A model generated the notes under the pieces. It made no database searches and had not been told where the DNA came from. It saw nothing but the letters and a program-made list of their open reading frames with translations. The position numbers and the translations under genes were made by a program. Below are positions 44,183 through 50,670 of a stretch of DNA of 50,670 bases, piece after piece (the first letter of the stretch is position 1; the number at the start of each line of letters is the position of its first letter). The DNA is from Leptospira sp. (lineage in GTDB: Bacteria > Spirochaetota > Leptospiria > Leptospirales > Leptospiraceae), in assembly GCA_002786225.1 (NCBI GenBank), contig PEQN01000022.1, forward strand, positions 1-50,670, in the 5' to 3' direction.

Positions 44183-45373
44183 ATGATACCCATCGATAAG
44201 AATCAATTTCATCCATACTATCAAACAGTATTTTCCATAGAAGATACATCCATTTATGGACATGAGATTCTCTCTAGAGATATGAATTCAACACCACCAT
44301 CTTTACCAGATCCATTTTTAAACCAAACAGGTCATGATGAGTTTAGAGATGCGATAGAGACATCAGTCCTAGAGAAGGCTTTTTCAGAGTATAAGATGAA
44401 TCCTATTGGTAAATTATTTATTAATCTAAGTCCAGACAGATTGCTTAGAGATCTTGAAGAAGACTCCAAGGTATCAGGTAGAAGGAGTATTCTTTCCTTG
44501 GTAGAATTTTATCAGATACCCGCACAAAATATATATCTTGAAATATTAGAAGTCTCATCTTTAAGATCCTTGGATAGTTTGGCAACAGCCGTCGAGCTAG
44601 CAAAACAAATGGGATATTCTATAGCTATGGATGATGTTGGTTCGGAATCATCCAACTTAGAGCGATTAGGTGCCTTGCAACCTGATATCATCAGGATAGA
44701 TTTAATTCTTCTCAAGAAGTCATTGCAGTCCAAAAGATATAAATCAATTTTAGAATATTTAAAAGACTTAAGCGTAGGCATAGGAGCGGAGTTGCTTTTT
44801 GAAGGGATTGAAACCCTTGAAGAGATGAATCTAGCAATTGATTCAAGCGCAAGGTATTTGCAAGGCTTTCTCTTGGATATGCCTTCTAGAGAAAGGAGAA
44901 TTAGTGACCATAAAAATAAAGCCCTGGAGTCTAACTTAAATCAATTTCACCTAACTAAGAGAAAGTATATTCTAGATGAAATTGATTTCGAAGAAAAAAC
45001 GCGAAACATTCTTCAGAAATTAGTTATTTCCTTTAAGAATATTCAGAACATTTTGCACATAGATGTTCAATCTATATTCTTTGCCTCTCCCCAAATCATG
45101 AGAGTTTATGCAACCGATTGGAATGGAAACCAAATTTCACCTTACTATGAAAGAACTGTAGCAACTTCCTTTAAGCAAGAAAGTAAATCCATAGGTAAAA
45201 ACTGGTCCTACATGAGCTACTTTTATAAACATATCAAATTATCATTTCGTTATAAGAATACATGGAATACTTTAGAGCCTTACTTTGATTCCAAACTAGG
45301 TCAAGCTGTCCTAGTATTCTCTAAGGTTATAGAAAATGAAGCCATACTCTTTGTAGACGTTACACTTCCTTAA
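44183..45373 (+). CDS. YkuI-like EAL-domain c-di-GMP receptor
   Basis: 396 aa. Residues 1-240 are an EAL domain close to Bacillus YkuI: HPYYQTVFSIEDTSIYGHEIL (EAL position is Glu28-Ile-Leu), INLSPDRL, YLEILE, SIAMDDVGSESSNLERLG and FEGIETLEEM. The C-terminus (about 255-396) matches the YkuI-associated PAS-like domain, with RVYATDWNGNQISPYYER and GKNWSYMSYFYKHI. YkuI binds c-di-GMP with little hydrolysis, so this protein may be a receptor; DDVG in place of DDFG is like YkuI's DNIG. The gene lies 16 bp after the symporter gene, suggesting one transcript. Confidence 0.85.
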   Translation: MIPIDKNQFHPYYQTVFSIEDTSIYGHEILSRDMNSTPPSLPDPFLNQTGHDEFRDAIETSVLEKAFSEYKMNPIGKLFINLSPDRLLRDLEEDSKVSGRRSILSLVEFYQIPAQNIYLEILEVSSLRSLDSLATAVELAKQMGYSIAMDDVGSESSNLERLGALQPDIIRIDLILLKKSLQSKRYKSILEYLKDLSVGIGAELLFEGIETLEEMNLAIDSSARYLQGFLLDMPSRERRISDHKNKALESNLNQFHLTKRKYILDEIDFEEKTRNILQKLVISFKNIQNILHIDVQSIFFASPQIMRVYATDWNGNQISPYYERTVATSFKQESKSIGKNWSYMSYFYKHIKLSFRYKNTWNTLEPYFDSKLGQAVLVFSKVIENEAILFVDVTLP

Positions 45374-45383
45374 CCGAATTTTA

Positions 45384-45665
45384 TTAATCCCACTTTTTTA
45401 ATTCAATAATTTCTTTTAACTCAAGAATGCTTTGGTAAATATTCGCATATACTGTAACTGCATTCGTTGCATCCTTCAAGGCAGCTGGGAATAGAAAACC
45501 TTCTTCCATATTTTTCTTGAAGATGGTAACAGGATTTTCATCTGGATTTTCTAATTCAATTAATGTCTTCTGCAAAGAAGCAAGAAGTTCTTCAGCTAAG
45601 ACCAGTGTCTCTGGAACTTTCATGAGATTGGTAAGTCGTATGGGGAATAGTTGTGATGTAGCCAT
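45384..45665 (-). CDS. Small helical hypothetical protein
   Basis: 93 aa from ATG at 45665; a longer reading from 45698 is possible but has no better ribosome site. The sequence is mostly helical with regular hydrophobic spacing (LAEELLASLQKTLIEL, YANIYQSILELKEIIEL), without signal peptide, membrane segment or cysteines. No family recognised. Convergent with the EAL gene, 10 bp apart. Confidence 0.6.
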   Translation of the reverse strand: MATSQLFPIRLTNLMKVPETLVLAEELLASLQKTLIELENPDENPVTIFKKNMEEGFLFPAALKDATNAVTVYANIYQSILELKEIIELKKWD

Positions 45666-45829
45666 AATAAAATAAGATGCTATCCAGCTTCTATGCAAAG
45701 TATTTTTCTAAGCAAAGAAAAATAAAAAGTAAGAACTCCTTTATACTAAGATGTTGAATATTTGAAGGCAGAAACAAAGGAAAAGTTGTTCCCAGGCAAT
45801 AGCTAGAAGTCTCATGTAATTTTCCTAGC

Positions 45830-46780
45830 TTATTTTAGCTTAGAAAGTTTCACTTCATTCTCCTCTTTAAATTCTGAAAATGCTTTCAAGGTAGTGGAAT
45901 AATCATTATGAGCATTCCATACTACGAAGCCTCTGCTCTGGGCATCAAGGGATGCTTGCATTTGAACTTTAATATAATCTTTGTAGCTTAATCCAGATGC
46001 TCCAATATGCATTTGAAATCCTTGAACCCAAGCTATGGCACCAGTGCTTGGCTTAGCTCTTTGAATGGTCTTTTGCATTCCTTCAAGCACAGTTGTATAT
46101 GGATCGCTAACTCTTGATTTTATACCATAGAAGTGAGAAGGGTAAAGCATAGGATACAAATTGTCTACTACTTCTGCGAAGTTTTCAACTCTCTGGCCAA
46201 TGGCATCATTTTCTATAAATGGAACTCTTCCAAAAATATCTGCACCGAATTGAACATCTTGTCCGCAGTCTTTAGCCGTATCCTTTCTAATTTCAGAGAT
46301 TATCCCTGTTATGTTATCATATCGTTTCTCAAAATTGGCACGAAAGTCCCAACCACCATCAGAGTAGCGAATATAATCCAGATTTATTTCTTTGAAACCT
46401 AATTGGCATGAGTAGGATACAGCCTCTTTGATACTCCTCATTCGTTCCTTAGAAGGAAACTGAGAAGTCAATCCTCCTTCGAAGTTAACCACTCGTGCTA
46501 TGGGATACAAATTGTTCGCTTTAAAATAATCAAATATTTCTTGGGAAAGCTTTCTAGGTTGGGCATCTACCACGACAGCATTGATACCAGCCTCCTTTAA
46601 ATCTGTAACTAAACTTTTCAGAAGGCTAGGGCTTAAGGCGGTTTTGTTTGAGACATAAACGGCTTGGTAGAAGACGGGGGCAGAACTGGATGAACGACTG
46701 CCGCTATTGCTATCAGTTGCACTGGAACTCTTGCAAAATACAGATAACATCATTATCGCTAAAAAAACAATTTTGTTCAT
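45830..46780 (-). CDS. DUF4015 putative glycoside hydrolase lipoprotein
   Basis: 316 aa. Lipoprotein signal with lipobox MLSVFC (Cys16), then a Ser-rich linker. The mature part is a TIM-barrel-like DUF4015 domain: YVSNKTALSPSLLKSLV, INAVVVDAQPR, YPIARVVNFEGG, INLDYIRYSDGGW, FGADIFGRVP, DNLYPMLYPSHF, and GFVVWNAHNDYST. Family members are predicted, but not shown, to be glycosidases. The LDYIRY acidic motif is the probable active site. Likely anchored on the periplasmic or outer face of the envelope. Confidence 0.85.
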   Translation of the reverse strand: MNKIVFLAIMMLSVFCKSSSATDSNSGSRSSSSAPVFYQAVYVSNKTALSPSLLKSLVTDLKEAGINAVVVDAQPRKLSQEIFDYFKANNLYPIARVVNFEGGLTSQFPSKERMRSIKEAVSYSCQLGFKEINLDYIRYSDGGWDFRANFEKRYDNITGIISEIRKDTAKDCGQDVQFGADIFGRVPFIENDAIGQRVENFAEVVDNLYPMLYPSHFYGIKSRVSDPYTTVLEGMQKTIQRAKPSTGAIAWVQGFQMHIGASGLSYKDYIKVQMQASLDAQSRGFVVWNAHNDYSTTLKAFSEFKEENEVKLSKLK

Positions 46781-46841
46781 AAAAAATCCTTGATTTGATG
46801 CATTCTAAACAAACCTAGTGAAATGGGTCTTATTGAATACA

Positions 46842-47786
46842 ATGATAGGGAATCAAACGGCACTTATTTGGAAAGAAGAATTCCTAGAGCACGATACGGG
46901 TCTTCATCCAGAAAAAAAAGAAAGACTCACTGCCATTCATAATCGATTAGTAAAAACATCCTATTATGCATATTTGCAAAGACCAGATGTGGTAGCTGCA
47001 CCTCTTGATGTGATTGCAAAAATTCATAATAGCAATTATATATTAAGCTTGCAAGAGTTATGTGAGAAAAAGCGATCGGGATTCATTGATGCGGACACTC
47101 CGTATTCTCAGGGCACTTTTCATGCTGCAAGCCTAGGTGCAGGAGCTGCGATCAGTCTTGCTGATACAGTTTGGTCAGGAAAGGCTCAAAATGGTATAGC
47201 CTTAGTGCGTCCACCAGGTCACCATGCAGTTGAAGAATCAGCCATGGGATTTTGTTTTTTTAATAATATTGCTATCTGTTCTAGATACTTGCAGACATTA
47301 GGTGCTAAAAAAATCTTTATCATTGATTGGGATGTCCATCATGGGAACGGAACCGAGGCAAGTTTTTATGAAGATGATACTGTTTTCTTCTCTAGTCTGC
47401 ACCAATATCCTTTTTATCCAGGAACAGGTAAAGCTAGTAATATTGGACGAGGTCGTGGTGAAGGTACCAATTTAAATTGCCCTCTGCCTCGTGGTTCTAT
47501 GGAAGAAGATTATATTAAAGAGTTTCAAAATAAAATATTTCCAGCAATGGATGAATTTGGACCAGATATCATATTGATTTCAGCGGGCTTCGATGCTCAT
47601 AAGGATGATCCTCTCGGAGGAATGGAATTGCACTCAACTAGTTTCGAGAAGTTTACTCGTCTCATACAAGATAAGGCTAAGGAACATTGCGGTGGTAAAA
47701 TAATTTCTTTCCTCGAAGGTGGCTACGATCTCAAAGCTCTTTCAGATTCTGTAGAAGCCCATGTTAGTGTTTTGATAAGTTCCTAG
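46842..47786 (+). CDS. Histone deacetylase/AcuC-family deacetylase
   Basis: 314 aa from ATG at 46842; GTG at 46818 is an alternative, and neither has a strong ribosome site. The start chosen fits the family pattern TALIWKEEFLEHDTGLHPEKKERL. All zinc-enzyme motifs are present: RPPGHHAVEESAMGFCFFNN, IIDWDVHHGNGTEASFYED, ISAGFDAHKDDPLGG and FLEGGYDLKAL. It hydrolyses acetyl or acyl groups from amines; in bacteria these include acetylpolyamines, so a link to the putrescine genes 16 kb away is possible but unproven. Confidence 0.92.
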   Translation: MIGNQTALIWKEEFLEHDTGLHPEKKERLTAIHNRLVKTSYYAYLQRPDVVAAPLDVIAKIHNSNYILSLQELCEKKRSGFIDADTPYSQGTFHAASLGAGAAISLADTVWSGKAQNGIALVRPPGHHAVEESAMGFCFFNNIAICSRYLQTLGAKKIFIIDWDVHHGNGTEASFYEDDTVFFSSLHQYPFYPGTGKASNIGRGRGEGTNLNCPLPRGSMEEDYIKEFQNKIFPAMDEFGPDIILISAGFDAHKDDPLGGMELHSTSFEKFTRLIQDKAKEHCGGKIISFLEGGYDLKALSDSVEAHVSVLISS

Positions 47787-47932
47787 TAAATTTTTAAAAT
47801 CTACATAATTCCCCACGATTTGAATCATTCAGTCTATTTCATTTAATATTATATTCAAATATTAGATTAAAATCTTTAGAAGAAATTTGAAAAAACAATA
47901 GACTAGTATTCTCAACTTAGAAGCATAGAAGC

Positions 47933-49273
47933 ATGAGAATTATAGGTAAAGTTGCAGAAGTATTAATGGAGAAGCCTATTTATAAGATCACTTCTCCTTT
48001 TCGGTGGTTTGCAGGATTTGGTGCAGCTGGAGGATTCCTACTTCTTTTGTGCTCAGTTGTAGCTATGATTTGGGCTAATTCCCCATTTTATGAATCTTAT
48101 TTTGAAATTTTAGAAACTAAATTAAGCTTTTCCTTAGGATCTGTTGGATTATCTAAGGGTTTGATTCTTTGGATCAATGATGCATTGATGGCTGTATTCT
48201 TCTTTGTTGTAGGTCTTGAAATTAAAAGAGAGTTCTTAGTCGGTGAACTTTCCAAATTGAAAAAAGCGCTATTGCCACTCATAGCTGCCTTAGGTGGAAT
48301 GATAGTTCCTGCTTTGTTTTATTTTTGGGTGAATCCTGAAGGTGCTAAGGCAAATGGTTGGGGAATTCCTATGGCTACGGATATTGCTTTTGCTCTTGGG
48401 TTTCTAGCTTTGTTAGGTGATAGAGTTCCTAATTCTTTAAAGGTGTTCTTAACTGCACTAGCCATAGTGGATGATATTGGAGCTGTTCTTGTTATTGGTT
48501 TATTTTATACAGATACAGTTGTGCTGATTGCATTAGGACTTGCGATCTTATTCTTTGCAATCTTGATTGCGGGTAATGCTTTGGGAATAAGAACGGCTTG
48601 GTTTTATTTGATAGTTGGCATCTTTCTTTGGTTAGCTTTTCTTAAATCTGGAATCCATGCAACTGTTGCAGGGGTTTTAGCTGCATTCACTATACCAGCA
48701 AGAACCTTATTTGATCGCAAAGAGTTTGTTCGGGAATCTAAGAACCTTTTGTATTTTTTTGAAGAGAATGAATCCAATAATAAGGATATGATTTCTGCAG
48801 AACAGGAATCGGCTGTTAATACTTTGGAAGCAGCATGCGAATCTGTTATACCTCCTTTGCTTCGTTTGGAACATGCTATTTTTCCGTGGGTGACTTTTGC
48901 TATAATGCCAATATTTGCTTTAGCGAATGCAGGAGTAAGGTTGGAGAAGCCCATAGTGGATGCTTTAAGCGACGAAGTAACATTGGGAATCATTGCAGGC
49001 TTAGTATTGGGTAAACCCATAGGGATTTTCTTTTTTTCATGGCTTGCCGTTAAATCTAAATTAGCTGATCTACCAAGCTATTCTAATTGGCGGCAGATTT
49101 TAGGTGCTGGTTTCTTGGGAGGTATAGGGTTCACTATGTCCATCTTTATAGCTGGCCTTGCTTTCAAAGGCGAACTAGGTTTCGAGAGCGATGCAAAAAT
49201 TGGAATTCTAACAGGCTCTCTACTCAGTGCCTTAATTGGAATGGCATTACTATTTAAAAGTAAGAAGGACTAG
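47933..49273 (+). CDS. nhaA: Na+/H+ antiporter NhaA
   Basis: 446 aa with about 12 membrane helices. Family hallmarks are present: MAVFFFVVGLEIKREFLVGEL, PMATDIAFALGFLALLG (Asp150), ALAIVDDIGAVLVI with the ion-binding pair Asp180-Asp181, and GKPIGIFFFSWLAVK, plus GAGFLGGIGFTMSIFI. The central loop (about 262-300) is longer than in E. coli, which is common in the long-form group. It exports Na+ in exchange for H+ at high pH or salt. Stands alone, after a 146-bp gap. Confidence 0.95.
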   Translation: MRIIGKVAEVLMEKPIYKITSPFRWFAGFGAAGGFLLLLCSVVAMIWANSPFYESYFEILETKLSFSLGSVGLSKGLILWINDALMAVFFFVVGLEIKREFLVGELSKLKKALLPLIAALGGMIVPALFYFWVNPEGAKANGWGIPMATDIAFALGFLALLGDRVPNSLKVFLTALAIVDDIGAVLVIGLFYTDTVVLIALGLAILFFAILIAGNALGIRTAWFYLIVGIFLWLAFLKSGIHATVAGVLAAFTIPARTLFDRKEFVRESKNLLYFFEENESNNKDMISAEQESAVNTLEAACESVIPPLLRLEHAIFPWVTFAIMPIFALANAGVRLEKPIVDALSDEVTLGIIAGLVLGKPIGIFFFSWLAVKSKLADLPSYSNWRQILGAGFLGGIGFTMSIFIAGLAFKGELGFESDAKIGILTGSLLSALIGMALLFKSKKD

Positions 49274-49315
49274 TATGGAAGTTAAAACAACTTTATTGAG
49301 TGAATAAGTTAAACT

Positions 49316-50614
49316 ATGATTACTATAACTAAGATTTTGATTTCCTATCTATCTCGAATTTTTATAAAAATTTTTACCATAACCTTACTATTTGCATTCT
49401 ATAATTGTAAGAAGGTGGATTCCTTCAATGTTTGTGATCCTACATCTGAAGAATTCCTAAGGACTCTATTTTTCAAATTAGGCATAGGTGATAACACTAG
49501 CCATTGTGGATATGCAATCAATCAGGATAAGGGATGCAAATTGAACCGAAAGGAAGTGATGCAACCTGAGAACTGGAAATTTGTACAGGCTGAACTTACC
49601 AAACAAGCTTCCCTTGGATCAAGAGCAACATCCGTTTCAACTATTTCAACTTCTGGAGTTGGTAATCCAAAATGGGGAGCTCTAAGTCTTGCTTTGAATG
49701 GAAAATTATATGGAATGCCTTCAGGAAGTTCGACTATACTTGAGATTGATCCTAATTCTGGAACCTCGAGAGAAATTCCTGTACCTGGATCTATAACTGG
49801 CACACATGCTAGTGGTGTTTTAGCTTTGAATGGAAAAATATATTCTATTCCTTTTAATTCAGATTTTATTATAGTGTTTGATCCTTTAACAGAATCTATT
49901 GAATCTATAGCCTCACCCTTCTTAAGTGAAGATAAAAAATGGTTTGGTGGTATTCTTGCACCTAACGGTAAAATCTATGCTCCACCTGGTGATGCTTCAG
50001 GTATTCTTGTTATTGATCCAAGTAATAATACTACATATACAATAGCTTCTCCTACGACTGGTACTTTTAAATGGATTTCTGGCTCACTTGCACCCAATGG
50101 CAAAATCTATGGAGCTCCTGGTTCGCAAGATTCTATTTTAATGATTGATCCATCCAATGATGTTGTCTCAACTTTAGCAATCACTAAAACTGGAATATTA
50201 AAGTGGTCAGGATTGAATTTAGGGATTGATGGAAAATTATATGGGACTCCATTGATCAGTAATTCTGATGTCTTGGTTCTTGATCCATTTACTAACAATG
50301 TAAATTATATCACTGCAGCGGGAGGGACTTCTGCCTCGGGTGCTTGGTTTGGTGCTTCCCTTGCTCCAAATGGATTTATTTACCATACTCCCTATTACAA
50401 TCAGCCTATCTTGCAGATAGATACTTCATCTCAGTCAAGCAGTTTAATCAACCAACCTTTTGCAGGGAATGATAAGTGGACTGCTTTTCGACTCGCAAGA
50501 AATGGGAGATTGTATGCAGGGCCAGCAAGCCTGGTCGATACTTTGGTGTTCGATCCAGGTTCGAATGGTGCCTTCTGTGATTCTATTTTATTCAGTTCTT
50601 ATTTGAACAATTGA
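49316..50614 (+). CDS. Seven-repeat beta-propeller lipoprotein
   Basis: 432 aa. Lipoprotein signal ending FAFYNC (Cys31). A short module follows (VCDPTSEEFL ... SHCGYAINQDKG) that matches the same region of the RCC1 lipoprotein. From about residue 108 there are seven repeats of 44-47 aa, each like KWxxGxLAPNGKIYGxPxxxxxILxIDPxxxxxxxI, which should form a seven-bladed propeller. A Cys near the end may lock the ring. The protein is likely surface or periplasmic. Its repeats resemble NHL/kelch-like propellers but no precise family is recognised. Confidence 0.83.
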   Translation: MITITKILISYLSRIFIKIFTITLLFAFYNCKKVDSFNVCDPTSEEFLRTLFFKLGIGDNTSHCGYAINQDKGCKLNRKEVMQPENWKFVQAELTKQASLGSRATSVSTISTSGVGNPKWGALSLALNGKLYGMPSGSSTILEIDPNSGTSREIPVPGSITGTHASGVLALNGKIYSIPFNSDFIIVFDPLTESIESIASPFLSEDKKWFGGILAPNGKIYAPPGDASGILVIDPSNNTTYTIASPTTGTFKWISGSLAPNGKIYGAPGSQDSILMIDPSNDVVSTLAITKTGILKWSGLNLGIDGKLYGTPLISNSDVLVLDPFTNNVNYITAAGGTSASGAWFGASLAPNGFIYHTPYYNQPILQIDTSSQSSSLINQPFAGNDKWTAFRLARNGRLYAGPASLVDTLVFDPGSNGAFCDSILFSSYLNN

Positions 50615-50670
50615 TCTAGGTTGCTTGGGATACAGATGAGTCTCGCCCAGCACCATTTTTAATAATTCTA

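Noticed and set aside
1..50670. tRNA, rRNA, CRISPR arrays, insertion sequences and prophage genes
   Set aside because: Scanned for cloverleaf-like sequences, regular direct repeats, transposase motifs and phage proteins by eye; none were found.

Overview
The window looks like chromosomal DNA from a low-GC spirochaete, most likely a Leptospira-like member of the Leptospiraceae. This is inferred from the AT-rich codon use, the relaxed lipoprotein signal sequences (for example FSQC, SVFC, FYNC, YNAC before the mature cysteine), the RCC1-type surface lipoproteins and the strong AGGAGG ribosome binding sites. No marker gene fixes the species. No rRNA, tRNA, CRISPR array or complete mobile element was found.

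Region 1 (1-12523, all minus strand) is an exopolysaccharide or O-antigen locus. An upstream set (metallophosphoesterase, asparagine-synthase-like protein, family 2 glycosyltransferase) ends at a candidate terminator. It is followed by nine tightly coupled genes read from 8636 down to the window edge: response regulator, hexapeptide acyltransferase, Wzx-type flippase, GT4 glycosyltransferase, WcaJ-type initiating sugar transferase, WecG/TagA glycosyltransferase with a STAS-like tail, a fusion that looks like two degenerate enzymes, a receiver-SpoIIE phosphatase, and a further receiver protein cut by the edge. Mixing signalling proteins and a STAS-like domain with assembly enzymes suggests that polymer synthesis is controlled by a phosphorelay or partner-switching circuit. 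This is the best candidate for an undescribed system.

Region 2 (12645-20965) holds an alpha/beta hydrolase, a YceI-like protein, a small winged-helix regulator, a Rickettsia/Thermus-type isocitrate dehydrogenase, an ABC-2 exporter, and a Cpx-like two-component system. The two-component genes are divergent from a small Spy/CpxP-like lipoprotein, and the shared intergenic region carries two CpxR-type boxes 42 bp apart.

Region 3 (21542-30831) is a putrescine uptake and catabolism island. A YdcSTUV-type ABC transporter is divergent from a TetR regulator and an operon of two aldehyde dehydrogenases and a GABA-type aminotransferase. A perfect 22-bp palindrome lies between the two arms. Together the genes could import putrescine and convert it through 4-aminobutanal, GABA and succinate semialdehyde to succinate.

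Region 4 (30967-37752) is accessory. It has an orphan HicB antitoxin beside a HicA remnant, a lytic transglycosylase behind a duplicated operator-like palindrome, a seven-repeat RCC1 lipoprotein next to a decayed paralogue, a DUF1343 (NamZ-type) protein, and a secreted unknown protein coupled to a DUF2797 protein.

Region 5 (37896-50614) is mixed: an RluA-family pseudouridine synthase, methionine aminopeptidase, an unpaired MotA-like protein in a row with an aldo/keto reductase and an LLM-type flavin monooxygenase, a sodium/solute symporter followed by a YkuI-like EAL protein, a DUF4015 lipoprotein, an acetoin-utilisation/HDAC-type deacetylase, NhaA, and a seven-repeat propeller lipoprotein that shares its N-terminal module with the RCC1 protein.
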